A model generated the notes under the pieces. That model was not told where the DNA came from and made no database searches. It saw only the letters and a program-made list of their open reading frames with translations. Position numbers and translations under genes: made by a program. From Paracoccus thiocyanatus (GTDB lineage Bacteria > Pseudomonadota > Alphaproteobacteria > Rhodobacterales > Rhodobacteraceae), in NCBI RefSeq assembly GCF_900156255.1, contig NZ_FTMK01000006.1, forward strand, positions 1 to 64,000: a stretch of DNA of 64,000 bases, written 5' to 3'. Positions 26,271 through 35,062 of this stretch are shown piece after piece; the first letter of the stretch is position 1; each line of letters starts with the position of its first letter.

Positions 26271-27224
26271 TCAGCGGGGCGTCAGGCCGCGCAGCCGTTC
26301 CGACCGGCGGCGCAACAGTTCGACCGTGGTCAGAAGCGCGATGGAAAAGATGACCAGCAACGTCGCCACCGCCAGAATGGCCGGGCTGATCTGTTCGCGG
26401 ATGCCGTTCCACATCTGGCGGGGAATGGTCTGCTGGTCGGGGCCGGCGATGAACAGCACCGCCACCACCTCGTCGAACGATGTGACAAAGGCGAACAGCG
26501 CCCCCGAGATCACCCCCGGCAGGATCAGCGGCATGGTGATGCGGAAAAAGGTGGTGCGCGGATTGGCGCCCAGGCTGGCCGCCGCCCGGTTCAGCGACTG
26601 GTCAAAGCCGACCAGCGTCGCCGTCACCGTGATGATGACGAAGGGAATGCCCAGCGTCGCATGGGCCAGGATCACCCCCAGATAGGTGCCCGCCAGCCGG
26701 CCGCATTGCGGATCCAGCCCGATCCAGGTCAGCGGCTCGCAGGGGTTCGAGTAAAAGAAGAACATCCCCGTCGCGGTGATGATGATCGGCACGATCATGG
26801 GCGAGATCAGGATGGCCATGATCGCGCGACGCCAGGGCATCTCGGGCCGCGACAGGCCAAGCGCGGCCAGGGTGCCCAGGACCGTGGCGACCAGCGTCGA
26901 GAAGACGCCGATGATGATCGAGCTTTTCGCCGCATTGACCCATTTCGCGTTCTGCCAGGCATCCGCCCACCAGGTCAGGTCGCGCGGCGCATCCGGCCGC
27001 GCCATGCCAAAGGTCAGCAGGCTGTCATACCAGCGCAGCGAATAACCCTCGGGATCCAGGGACAGCATCTTGTCGGTAAAGGTGAAGTAAGGCTCGGCGT
27101 TGAAGGACAGCGGGATCACCACGACGATGGGCGCGATCAGGAAAAAGAAGATCGCGGCGCAGATCGCCAGATAGGCATAATGCCAGACCTTCTCCAGCGG
27201 CGAGGCGTAAGTCGGAAGCGCCAT
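26271..27224 (-). CDS. ABC transporter permease, spermidine/putrescine (PotC) type
   Basis: A 317-residue inner-membrane protein with six predicted transmembrane segments. The EAA coupling loop NRAAASLGANPRTTFFRITMPLILPG matches the binding-protein-dependent permease signature. A longer loop after the first segment holds a WYDSLL...WWADAW stretch, usual for PotC-like proteins. Last gene of the four-gene operon potA-potD-potB-potC; 5 bp separate it from the other permease. The substrate is probably a polyamine or related cation, by homology only. Confidence 0.9.
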   Translation of the reverse strand: MALPTYASPLEKVWHYAYLAICAAIFFFLIAPIVVVIPLSFNAEPYFTFTDKMLSLDPEGYSLRWYDSLLTFGMARPDAPRDLTWWADAWQNAKWVNAAKSSIIIGVFSTLVATVLGTLAALGLSRPEMPWRRAIMAILISPMIVPIIITATGMFFFYSNPCEPLTWIGLDPQCGRLAGTYLGVILAHATLGIPFVIITVTATLVGFDQSLNRAAASLGANPRTTFFRITMPLILPGVISGALFAFVTSFDEVVAVLFIAGPDQQTIPRQMWNGIREQISPAILAVATLLVIFSIALLTTVELLRRRSERLRGLTPR

Positions 27225-27229
27225 GGCGA

Positions 27230-28531
27230 TTATCCCAGTTTCAGGTTGTCGATGCCGACAAGCCGGTCATAGACCCAGTAAAGGATCAGGACCCCGGCCA
27301 GCAGCAGCGCGGCCAGCGCCGCCGCCATGGACCAGTTCAGCGTCTGCGTCATGTGCATCGCGATCATGTTGGAAATCAGTTGCCCGGACGCGCCGCCGAC
27401 CAGCGCCGGCGTGATGTAATAGCCGACCGCCAGGATGAAGACCAAAAGCGCCCCCGCCCCCAGTCCCGGCAGGGTCTGCGGGAAATAGATGCGGCGAAAC
27501 GCGGTCCAGCTTGTCGCGCCCAGGCTGCGGGCGGCGCGCACATAGGACGGGTTGATGGTGCGCATCACCGAATAAAGCGGCAGGATCATGAAGGGCAGCA
27601 GGATATGGGTCATGGCGATGATCGTGCCGGTCTGGTTGAAGATCATCTGCAATCGCTGCCCGTTGCCGATCAGCCCCAGCCAGACCAGCATGTCGTTGAC
27701 CACGCCCTGCTGCTGCAACAGCACGATCCACGAGGTGGTGCGCACCAGCAGCGATGTCCAGAATGGCAAAAGCACCAGGATCATCAGCAGGTTCGATTGC
27801 CGCATCGGCAGGGTGGCCAGCAGATGCGCCACCGGAAAGCCCAGAAGGAAGGTCGTGGCGGTAATGGCCAGCGACAGCCAGAAGGTGCGCATGAACAGCT
27901 TGACATAGATCTGCTGCTGCTCGGGCACGGCGGTGATCTGGCCCTGGTCGTCGCGCGTGCGGTCCACCGCCGCAAGATAGAAGTTCGCGGTATAGGGCGA
28001 GGCGGCCATCCGCATCACCGACCACAGTTTCGGATCGCCCCATGTCTCGTCCATGTCCAGGATCGCCTGGCGATAGGGCGGGTCGATGCCGCCCCGCGCC
28101 TTGCGCCCGGCCGAGGTGAACAGCGAACGCGTGCCCGGCATGTCGTAATTGATGCGGGTGCCGACGACGCCGATGGTGCGCGCCTGGGCGGCGGCGGCCA
28201 GATCGGCGGCCAAGGCCGCCCAGGCCGCGTCGTCGGGCTGGGTGCCGCGCGGGTTGTCGTGGAACCAGGCCGTTAGCTGCGGCATGTTGGCTGAAAAGCC
28301 GTCATTCTTGACCGAGCGTTGCAGCATCTGCCCGATCGGCAGGACAAAGGTGATCAGCACGAACAGCAGCAGCGGCAGAACCAGGAAGAACGCGCGCCGC
28401 CTTGCCCGGCGCGAACTGCGCGCCAGGGCCGCCTTTAACGGGCGGCCGTCCGCGGTTCGCAGCGTGCCTTGCCGGTCAAGGCCGCCGGCCTTGGTCACGA
28501 TGGCAGCATGGGGGTCAAGCGCATTGGCCAT
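27230..28531 (-). CDS. ABC transporter permease, PotB type, with large periplasmic insert
   Basis: A 433-residue permease, about 130-150 residues longer than a typical PotB. The N-terminal 45 residues are cytoplasmic and basic (RRARRR), followed by segment 1 (FFLVLPLLLFVLITFVLPIG). Then comes a hydrophilic insert of about 140 residues before the remaining helices (from about residue 215). The EAA loop is RAARSLGATSWTAFRRIYFPQTLPG. Such inserts occur in a subgroup of polyamine-type permeases. It is separated from the binding-protein gene by 248 bp containing a strong hairpin. Confidence 0.9.
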   Translation of the reverse strand: MANALDPHAAIVTKAGGLDRQGTLRTADGRPLKAALARSSRRARRRAFFLVLPLLLFVLITFVLPIGQMLQRSVKNDGFSANMPQLTAWFHDNPRGTQPDDAAWAALAADLAAAAQARTIGVVGTRINYDMPGTRSLFTSAGRKARGGIDPPYRQAILDMDETWGDPKLWSVMRMAASPYTANFYLAAVDRTRDDQGQITAVPEQQQIYVKLFMRTFWLSLAITATTFLLGFPVAHLLATLPMRQSNLLMILVLLPFWTSLLVRTTSWIVLLQQQGVVNDMLVWLGLIGNGQRLQMIFNQTGTIIAMTHILLPFMILPLYSVMRTINPSYVRAARSLGATSWTAFRRIYFPQTLPGLGAGALLVFILAVGYYITPALVGGASGQLISNMIAMHMTQTLNWSMAAALAALLLAGVLILYWVYDRLVGIDNLKLG

Positions 28532-28744
28532 CTTGGTCCTTCGTCGGGCAATCCATGGGTCGAAGCCGCGGCCCGGAACCTGGGGGCCGCGGGGTGGCCG
28601 GGGGCAACCCCAGCCGGATCATCGGGGGCGGGCAGTTCCTGGACCCCAGGGCCGGCATGGCGCCGGGATCAGGATCGGCCCGGTTTTCATCGTCTGCTCC
28701 CGTTGGTGCTTGCGGCTCTTGGGCGGCCTGCGGCGTGCAGATGG

Positions 28745-28769
28745 CCGCGGCGGGGTCCGCCCGCCGCGG
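28745..28769 (-). other. Strong hairpin between potD-like and potB-like genes
   Basis: A perfect 10-bp stem CCGCGGCGGG / CCCGCCGCGG with a 5-nt loop begins 11 bp beyond the binding-protein stop (28780). No T-run follows, so it is more likely a 3'-end stabiliser or partial terminator that keeps the binding-protein mRNA more abundant than the permease mRNA. The rest of 28532-28779 holds no gene. Confidence 0.55.
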
Positions 28770-28779
28770 GTCCGATGCG

Positions 28780-29859
28780 TCAGTTCGCCAGCCAGGCGTT
28801 GAAGCGTTCCTGCAATTCGGCATCGTGATCGACCCAGAAATCCAGGTTCGAGGCCAGCGCATTTTCCAGGTTCGCGGCATAGGTGGGCAGATTCGGACCC
28901 ATCGGCACGTCGGTCCCCTCGATATTGCCGACCAAGGCCGCGGCCGAGGTGCGGGGCGGGCCATAGCTGATGAACTCGGCGGCGCGGGCCTGCTGCTCGG
29001 GCGCGGTCGAGAAGGCGATAAACTCCTTGGCCGCCTCGGGGTTGGGGGCGCCCTTGGGCACGACCCAGCCTTCCATCTCGTAGATCTGGCCGTCCCAGAC
29101 GATGTTGAAGGGCTTGCCCTCTTGTTGGGCCGCATTGAAGATCCGGCCGTTGAAGGCAAAGGCCATCGTCACCTCGCCATCGGCCAGAAGCTGCGGCGGC
29201 TGGGCGCCGGCTTCCCACCAGATGACGTCGTTCTTGATGGTTTCAAGCTTGGCAAAAGCCTGGTCCACGCCTTCGGGGGTGCCCAGCACCTCATAGACCT
29301 GGTCGGCCGCGACACCGTCGGCCATCAACGCGAATTCCAGGTTGAACTTGGCGCCCTTGCGCATGGTGCGCTTGCCGGGGAACTTGGCCGTGTCAAAGAA
29401 ATCGGCCGCCCCGGCGGGCTTGGCATCGGGGAACTTGCTGTCGTCATAGGCCAGGATCATCGAATAGACATCCGTGCCCACGAAACATTCGGTGATCGCG
29501 CCCTCGATGAAGTCATCCTCGGCCGAGGTGCCGTCGGCGGTGGGCAGCAGGATCGACGGGTCGAACTCTTCCAGCAGCCCTTCGTCGCAAAGCCGCACCG
29601 CATCGGCATATTCCACCGAAGCGACGTCGATCGTGACGTTGCCGGCTTCGACCTGGGCCTTGACCGGGGTTGCGGGGTTGTCGGCATCCGAGACCTGGAC
29701 CTTGATCCCCGTCTGCTGCTCGAACGGCTTGACATAGGCTTCCACATGGCTGCGCCCATAGGCACCGCCCCAGGACAACAGGTTGACCTGCTTGTCCTGC
29801 GCCTGCGCCGTGGCGGCGATGGCGACCAGCGCAGAGGTCAGTATCAGCGTGCGTTTCAT
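28780..29859 (-). CDS. ABC transporter substrate-binding protein, PotD type
   Basis: A 359-residue periplasmic protein with a signal peptide (MKRTLILTSALVAIAATAQAQ, cleavage after AQA). The mature start VNLLSWGGAYGRSHVEAYVKPFEQQTG and the DVASVEYADAVRLCDEG segment fit the polyamine-type (cluster D) binding proteins. ATG 29857-29859 is preferred to the adjacent ATG at 29862 because it has better spacing from the AGGGAG ribosome binding site. Second gene of the operon; the hairpin after it suggests differential expression. Confidence 0.9.
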   Translation of the reverse strand: MKRTLILTSALVAIAATAQAQDKQVNLLSWGGAYGRSHVEAYVKPFEQQTGIKVQVSDADNPATPVKAQVEAGNVTIDVASVEYADAVRLCDEGLLEEFDPSILLPTADGTSAEDDFIEGAITECFVGTDVYSMILAYDDSKFPDAKPAGAADFFDTAKFPGKRTMRKGAKFNLEFALMADGVAADQVYEVLGTPEGVDQAFAKLETIKNDVIWWEAGAQPPQLLADGEVTMAFAFNGRIFNAAQQEGKPFNIVWDGQIYEMEGWVVPKGAPNPEAAKEFIAFSTAPEQQARAAEFISYGPPRTSAAALVGNIEGTDVPMGPNLPTYAANLENALASNLDFWVDHDAELQERFNAWLAN

Positions 29860-29893
29860 CATAACTCCCTGGTTCCTTGCTTTTGATGCACGT

Positions 29894-30997
29894 TCACACC
29901 GGATCAAGGGCGCGGGCATCCTCGGGGTGCCAGCCGATCCGTATCGTCTCGCCGGGCGACAGTTTCACCTGGCCCAGCGTATTGCGGTATTTCATCACGA
30001 AATCGTCCTGGCCGGCGACATGCAGCCGCGCCCGCAGGATATCGCCCATATAGATCACGTCGCGCACCTGCGCCTCGATCGTGTGTGCGCCCTGGGGCAT
30101 CAGATCGGGCTTGAACTCGACGCGCTCGGGCCGGATCGAGACGGTGGTGGTCTGCGCAACCTCGCGGATGTTGACGGCGGTGGCGTCGATCAGTTCGCCA
30201 TTGCCCAGCCGCACCAGCGCCTTGTCGCCCTGCAACTGCTCGATCGTGCCGCGCAGCGCGTTGTTTTCGCCGATGAACCCGGCGACAAAGCTGTTTTCGG
30301 GCTGCTCGTAAAGCACCGGCGGCGCGGCAAGCTGCTGAATCCGGCCATCGTCGAAGACGGCGATGCGGTCCGACATTGTCAGCGCCTCGCCCTGGTCGTG
30401 GGTCACATAGACCACGGTGATGCCCAGCCGGTCGTGCAGGGCCTTGATTTCGAACTGCATGTGCTCGCGCAACTGCTTGTCCAGCGCGCCCAGGGGTTCG
30501 TCCATCAAGACCAGCTTGGGATCGAAGACCAGCGCGCGGGCCAGGGCGATGCGCTGCTGCTGGCCGCCCGAAAGCTGCGCCGGGCGGCGGTTCTTGAACC
30601 GGCCCATCTGCACCATGTCCAGCGCGCGGGCCACGCGCGTCTCGCGCTCGGCCTTGCCCATGCCGCGCACTTCCAGCGGGAAGGACAGGTTTTCGCCGAC
30701 GCTCATATGCGGAAACAGGGCGTAGTTCTGGAACACCATGCCGATGCCGCGCTTGTGGGGCGGCACGTCGTTGATGTTGCGGCCGTCCAGGCGGATCTCT
30801 CCATGGGTGGCGGTTTCGAACCCGGCCAGCATCATCAGGCAGGTGGTCTTGCCCGAACCGGACGGGCCAAGCATGGTCAGGAATTCGCCCTTGCCGATGG
30901 CCAGGTTCAGGTCTTTGACCACAAGCGTCTGGCCGTCATAGCTTTTCTGGACATGGTCGAAGACAACGAAAGCATCGTTGCCGGGGTCTGCTGTCAC
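29894..30997 (-). CDS. ABC transporter ATP-binding protein, PotA type
   Basis: A 367-residue ATPase: Walker A LGPSGSGKTT, Q-loop region FQNYALFPHMSV, signature LSGGQQQRIALARAL, Walker B VLMDEPLGALD, switch His in VTHDQGEAL, and a C-terminal TOBE domain typical of PotA/UgpC/FbpC ATPases. GTG at 30995-30997 is chosen as start because AGGGAG lies 8 bp before it and the family N-terminus begins there; an ATG frame extends to 31072 without support. First gene of the operon. Confidence 0.93.
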   Translation of the reverse strand: MTADPGNDAFVVFDHVQKSYDGQTLVVKDLNLAIGKGEFLTMLGPSGSGKTTCLMMLAGFETATHGEIRLDGRNINDVPPHKRGIGMVFQNYALFPHMSVGENLSFPLEVRGMGKAERETRVARALDMVQMGRFKNRRPAQLSGGQQQRIALARALVFDPKLVLMDEPLGALDKQLREHMQFEIKALHDRLGITVVYVTHDQGEALTMSDRIAVFDDGRIQQLAAPPVLYEQPENSFVAGFIGENNALRGTIEQLQGDKALVRLGNGELIDATAVNIREVAQTTTVSIRPERVEFKPDLMPQGAHTIEAQVRDVIYMGDILRARLHVAGQDDFVMKYRNTLGQVKLSPGETIRIGWHPEDARALDPV

Positions 30998-31042
30998 GAT
31001 GCGGGCTCCCTGTTTCCCTATTGGTCTTTGTTCCGCCCCTTG

Positions 31043-31072
31043 ACAGTAAGCGGCGCCCGGCGCCGAATGCAA
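31043..31072 (-). promoter_or_regulatory. Candidate promoter of the potA-D-B-C operon with palindromic spacer
   Basis: On the minus strand TTGCAT (31072-31067) and TACTGT (31048-31043) are 18 bp apart. The spacer contains the 15-bp palindrome CGGCGCC-C-GGCGCCG (31051-31065), a possible repressor site. The predicted start near 31036 leaves about 39 nt before the GTG. Confidence 0.35.
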
Positions 31073-31179
31073 CTCACTTGTCGCCGCAGCCGCGGGCGGG
31101 GGCGATGAAACCGGGGGCCCCGCCGGGGTCGGGGCCGGCTATGCGGGAAAAGGCGCGCCGCGGTCGGGCTGCGGGGCGG

Positions 31180-31746
31180 TCAGCGCCGCTCGGCCCAGAT
31201 CATTTCGCGGCTGGGCAAAGCCGGCGACTGGTAAAGCCCCGCCTCGCCCTCGTGCCGATGGGTCAGCACGGAAAGCGTGCCGTTCGATTCCAGGATGGCG
31301 AACTTGACATGCGACAGGTCTGCGATGCCGTGTTCGCGCAGCTTGAGGTAAAGTTCGCCCATGCCGATGCCCTGCCGGCGCAGGCGGTCCAGATGCACCC
31401 GCCCTTCGGTGATGACGATGCGCGGGCGGCCCTCGAAGATGCGGCCCAGCCGGTCCGAGGACAGGATGGCCACGTCCAGCAGCTTGTTGAAGCCGGCCAC
31501 CAGCAGGATCGCCAGCATGGCCGGCAACAGGGGCACATCGGGATAGAACAGCGAATCGCCCACGGCCGAGCCGATGGCGATGACCAGCAGGAACTCGACG
31601 ATGGAAAGCTGCGCCACCGTGCGCCCGCCCAGCCAGCGCATCAGCGCCAGCGTGTAGAAATAGATGATGACGGTGCGAAGAAACACCTCCCAGGCAAAGC
31701 TCAGGTTCTGGTCGCCCAGGAAGATGCGGTGAAATTCGTCGATCAT
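31180..31746 (-). CDS. DUF421 (YetF-like) membrane protein
   Basis: A 188-residue protein with an N-terminal membrane part of about three segments (TVIIYFYTLALMRWLGGRT, SIVEFLLVIAIGSAVGD, PAMLAILLVAGFNKLLD) and a C-terminal soluble YetF domain (RPRIVITEGRVHLDRLRRQGIGMGELYLKLREHGI...). YetF-type proteins have been linked to phosphatidylserine decarboxylation and sporulation in Bacillus; the role here is unknown. ATG at 31744-31746 is the family start; the frame extending to 31959 overlaps the neighbouring SDR gene. Confidence 0.88.
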   Translation of the reverse strand: MIDEFHRIFLGDQNLSFAWEVFLRTVIIYFYTLALMRWLGGRTVAQLSIVEFLLVIAIGSAVGDSLFYPDVPLLPAMLAILLVAGFNKLLDVAILSSDRLGRIFEGRPRIVITEGRVHLDRLRRQGIGMGELYLKLREHGIADLSHVKFAILESNGTLSVLTHRHEGEAGLYQSPALPSREMIWAERR

Positions 31747-31849
31747 GGCGGCCGTTTTTCCTTGTCCGCGCGTGGTTTGCGCCAGGGGACAAGCCGCAAT
31801 GGCCGGCGCCGGTTCCACCGCCCGCGCCGGACCTTGGGTGCAGGCCGCG

Positions 31850-32575
31850 CTAGACCGCCAGGAAGCCGCCATCGACCGGCAGGACCGCGCCCGAAACCAT
31901 GCGGCTGTCGTTCGAAAGCAGCAGCGCGATGGCCTGCGCGACCTCGTCGGCCTCGGCAAAGCGGTTCAGGGGGTGGCGCACCATCATCGGCTGGCTTTTC
32001 GCCGCATCCGACCAGGCCTCGGCCGCCAGTTCGGTCAGGGTGATGGTGGGCGCGACCGCGTTCACGCGGATGCCATGCTGGCCAAGTTCCTTGGCCAGGA
32101 CGCGGGTCGCGCCCTCTAGCCCGGCCTTGGAGGCGGCATAGCACAGGTGGTCCTGAAAGCCGCGATGGCCGGCGATCGAGGTGATGTTGACGATGGCGCC
32201 GCCACCGCCCGCCACGACGCGGGCGCGGGCAAATTCCTGGCAGCAGATCAGCGCGGCGCGCAGGTTGATGCCCAGCACCGCCTCATAGCCGGCCTCAGTC
32301 ATGTCCAGCACGCTTTCCAGCACGTTGATGCCGGCGCTGTTGATCAGGAAATCGGCAGGTCCGGCCTGCGCCATGGCGGCGCGGGCGGCGGCGGCATCGG
32401 CCAGGTCGACGGCGATGCCGCGCGCGCCGGTTTCGTCATGCAGGCTGTCGAGATCGGATTGGGTGCGGCTTAGCGCCACGACCTGCGCGCCGCGCCCGGC
32501 CATCAGTTGGGCGCAGGCGCGGCCGATCCCCTTGCCGGCGCCGGTGATGATGACGGTCTTGCCCGTGAATGGCAT
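31850..32575 (-). CDS. SDR oxidoreductase, L-xylulose reductase-like
   Basis: A 241-residue short-chain dehydrogenase: cofactor motif TGAGKGIGRA, ALSRTQSDLDSL, NSAGI (NAG position), NITSIAG, catalytic YAASK, and VNAVAPTITLTELA. The SRTQxDLDSL segment and overall layout are closest, to my reading, to dicarbonyl/L-xylulose reductases, which interconvert L-xylulose and xylitol. ATG at 32573-32575; a longer frame to 33220 overlaps the kinase gene. It closes the pentitol cluster, 68 bp after the kinase. Substrate is inferred from homology and context. Confidence 0.85.
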   Translation of the reverse strand: MPFTGKTVIITGAGKGIGRACAQLMAGRGAQVVALSRTQSDLDSLHDETGARGIAVDLADAAAARAAMAQAGPADFLINSAGINVLESVLDMTEAGYEAVLGINLRAALICCQEFARARVVAGGGGAIVNITSIAGHRGFQDHLCYAASKAGLEGATRVLAKELGQHGIRVNAVAPTITLTELAAEAWSDAAKSQPMMVRHPLNRFAEADEVAQAIALLLSNDSRMVSGAVLPVDGGFLAV

Positions 32576-32590
32576 GGTTTCCCTCGCATG

Positions 32591-32665
32591 AGTTTTGCGG
32601 CAAGGCCGCCGGTGTTCAGTTCGGCGGCAGGGCCGCGCTGTGTTCAGTTTTGCGGCAGGGCCGCC
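32591..32665. repeat. Imperfect tandem repeat (27-28 bp, 2.7 copies) across the kinase stop
   Basis: Units start AGTTTTGCGGCAAGGCCGCC (32591), AGTTCGGCGGCAGGGCCGCG (32618) and AGTTTTGCGGCAGGGCCGCC (32646); the first two continue through GTGTTC. The third copy contains the last codons and stop of the FGGY kinase (from 32644), so the non-coding copies are duplicated kinase 3' ends. Each unit holds a self-complementary GCGGC..GCCGC core. Confidence 0.7.
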
Positions 32666-34266
32666 ATGGCGGCGCGGATCTGCCGCGCCGTGGATTGCAG
32701 CGCCAGGAAGGCGGCATGGCGCGCGTCCTGCCTGGCGCGGCTGGCCGGGTCGGGGGCGCAGCGCGTGGCGATGCGCGACATGGCCGGCATCGCCGTCAAC
32801 AGATCGGGAAACACCCCCGCCGCCACCGCGCCCAGCATGGCCGAACCCAGCAGCACCGGCTCGGGGCATTCCGTCACCTCGACCGGCAGGCCGGTAGCGT
32901 CCGCCAGCAATTGCCGGGTCAGCGGATGCGCGCCGGCGCCGCCGCTGACGCTGATGGTCTGGACCGGGGCGCCATGCTGGCCTTGGGTCTCGATGATCTG
33001 GCGCAGGCCATAGCCAAGGCCGCAGATCCCGGCGACATAAAGCGCGACCAGCGAATCCGGCCCGCTCTCCATCCCCTGGCCCATGACGACGGCGCGGGCA
33101 TGGGGGTCGGCAAAGGGCGCGCGGTTGCCCAGGAATTCGGGCACGACATGCAGGTCGTCGGCCAGCCGCACCGCGCCGCTGGGCGAACCGGCCAGTTCCA
33201 GCGCCCGGTCGGCCAGCCATTGCGGCAGGGACTTGCCCGCGGCCTGGGCCAGCGCCGTCGCGTCGGCCGTGGCGGGGTGCAGCTGCACCAGTTGGTCGAT
33301 GGCGGCGCCGGCGGCGGATTGCCCGCCCTCGTTAAGCCACATGCCGGGCACCATGGCGGAGTAATAGGGACCCCAGACGCCCGGCACGAAAGCCGGCTCG
33401 CGCGTCGTGGTCATGGTGCAAGACGAGGTGCCGAAGACATAGCCCAGGCAAGCCGTCGCATCACCCCCGGCCGCCACCGTGCCGACGCCGCCGGCATGGG
33501 CGTCGATCAGCCCGGCCGCGACCGCGATGCCGGGGCGCAGCCCCATCGCCGTGGCCGCCGCCGGGGTCAGCCCCTGCCCCAGCGCCGTGCCGGGATCGAC
33601 GACGCGGGCGCCGATGCGGGCGAAGCCGTCATCGGCCAGGTCGCCCAGCCCGATCTGGCGGAAATAGCCCGCGTCCCAGCGCCCCTCATGCGCCAGATAG
33701 GTCCATTTGCAGGTCACGGTGCAGGCCGAGCGTTCCAGCGCGCCGGTCGCCTTCCAGGTCAGGAAATCGGTCAGGTCGAAGAAATGCGCCGCTGCCGCAT
33801 AGACCTCGGGGCGGTTCTCGCGCAGCCATAGCAGCTTCGGCGTCTCCATCTCGGGCGAGATGCGGGTGCCGACATAGGCCAGCACGTCGTGGCCCTGCGC
33901 ATTGATGCGTTCGGCCTGTTCGACGGCGCGGTGGTCCATCCAGACGATGATGTCGCGTTCGGGATGGGCGGGGTCGCCCACCGGCAGCGTGGCATCCCCC
34001 GCCCCGCGCACGACCAGCGAACATGTGGCGTCAAAACCGATGCCCGCCACCTGCGCGGGGTCGATCCCCGCGCCGCTGACGCATTCCCGGACGCAATCGC
34101 AGACCGCGCGCCAGACCTGCTCACTGGATTGCTCGGCGATCACGCCGCCTTCGCGATGCATCTCGATCGGGCGCTTGGCCGTGGCCAGCAGGCGGCCGGC
34201 GCGGTCGAAAAGCCCGGCCCGCGCCGAGCCGGTGCCCACGTCGATGCCGATCAGATACTGGTCCAT
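32644..34266 (-). CDS. FGGY carbohydrate kinase, probable D-ribulokinase
   Basis: A 540-residue FGGY-family kinase phosphorylating D-ribulose to ribulose-5-phosphate (inferred). Visible are the N-terminal phosphate motif GIDVGTGSARAGLFD, the VWMDHRAVEQAERIN sugar-site segment, GTRISPEMETPKLLWL, the DLTDFLTWKATG region, and the C-terminal SGGAGAHPLTRQLLAD adenosine motif. The GTRISPEMETPK signature is that of the FGGY/ribulokinase subgroup rather than AraB or XylB. It follows ribitol dehydrogenase by 28 bp, which fits a ribitol-D-ribulose-Ru5P route. Confidence 0.88.
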   Translation of the reverse strand: MDQYLIGIDVGTGSARAGLFDRAGRLLATAKRPIEMHREGGVIAEQSSEQVWRAVCDCVRECVSGAGIDPAQVAGIGFDATCSLVVRGAGDATLPVGDPAHPERDIIVWMDHRAVEQAERINAQGHDVLAYVGTRISPEMETPKLLWLRENRPEVYAAAAHFFDLTDFLTWKATGALERSACTVTCKWTYLAHEGRWDAGYFRQIGLGDLADDGFARIGARVVDPGTALGQGLTPAAATAMGLRPGIAVAAGLIDAHAGGVGTVAAGGDATACLGYVFGTSSCTMTTTREPAFVPGVWGPYYSAMVPGMWLNEGGQSAAGAAIDQLVQLHPATADATALAQAAGKSLPQWLADRALELAGSPSGAVRLADDLHVVPEFLGNRAPFADPHARAVVMGQGMESGPDSLVALYVAGICGLGYGLRQIIETQGQHGAPVQTISVSGGAGAHPLTRQLLADATGLPVEVTECPEPVLLGSAMLGAVAAGVFPDLLTAMPAMSRIATRCAPDPASRARQDARHAAFLALQSTARQIRAAMAALPQN

Positions 34267-34294
34267 GGCGCTACTCCGTTCCGGGGGCCGGGCG

Positions 34295-35026
34295 TCAGAC
34301 GCGGTCGAAATTGGTCGGCAGCACCAGCATGTCGCGGATGGTGACGGTGCGCTTGCGGGTCAGCATGTATTCGACCGCATCCGCGACCTCTTCCGGGTCG
34401 ATCAGGCTGCCCGATTCCTTGGCCTTGCGCAGGTTCTCTTCGGGCCAGTCGGCTAGCAAAGCCGAGACGACCGGGCCGGGCGACACCTGCATGACCCGCA
34501 CGCCATGCGGGATCATCTGGCGGCGCATCCCCTGGACAAAGCTGGTGATCGCCCACTTCGAGCCGGAATAGACCGGCTCCCACCAGGTCGGGAAATGCCC
34601 GGCGATCGAGCAGGTGACGACGACGTCGCCGGTCTTGCGCCCGGTCATGTGCGGCAGCACGGCGTGGACGTTCTTCATCACCGCGTTGACGTTCAGGTTC
34701 AGCATCCGGTCGATGGCCTCGGGCGTCGTGTCGGCCAGATCGCCGCCGATATAGGTGCCGGCATTGCAGTAAAGGATGTCGATGTGATCGACCTTGGCCA
34801 GGATCTGGGGGATCATGGCGTTGCAGCTTTCGGCGTCCAGCAGGTTCGTCACCTGCGGGATCGCCCTGTCGCCCAGCCTGGCGGCCAGTTCGGCCAGCGC
34901 CGCCTGGTTCCAGTCCACCATGACCACGGTGGCGCCGCGATCCAGCAGCCGCTGGGTGGTCGCAAGCCCGATCCCCGAGGCCGCGCCGGTGATGACGGCA
35001 ACCTTGCCGTCCAGCGATTCAGACAT
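34295..35026 (-). CDS. rbtD: Ribitol 2-dehydrogenase (SDR)
   Basis: Oxidises ribitol to D-ribulose with NAD. The 243-residue protein shows TGAASGIG, YCNAGTYIGGDLA, CSIAG, the catalytic WEPVYSGSKWAI and GVRVMQVSPGPVVSALLADWP, ending VTIRDMLVLPTNFDRV. These segments match what I remember of the Klebsiella ribitol dehydrogenase nearly position by position (NAGAYIGG, WEPVYTASK, VLPGPVVTALLDDWP, VTVRDIVILPN). Good RBS (GGAGAA). Located between the ABC permease and the ribulokinase gene. Confidence 0.9.
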   Translation of the reverse strand: MSESLDGKVAVITGAASGIGLATTQRLLDRGATVVMVDWNQAALAELAARLGDRAIPQVTNLLDAESCNAMIPQILAKVDHIDILYCNAGTYIGGDLADTTPEAIDRMLNLNVNAVMKNVHAVLPHMTGRKTGDVVVTCSIAGHFPTWWEPVYSGSKWAITSFVQGMRRQMIPHGVRVMQVSPGPVVSALLADWPEENLRKAKESGSLIDPEEVADAVEYMLTRKRTVTIRDMLVLPTNFDRV

Positions 35027-35062
35027 TCCGTTCTCCTGTCTTCGGTATGGTGCGGGCGGGGT

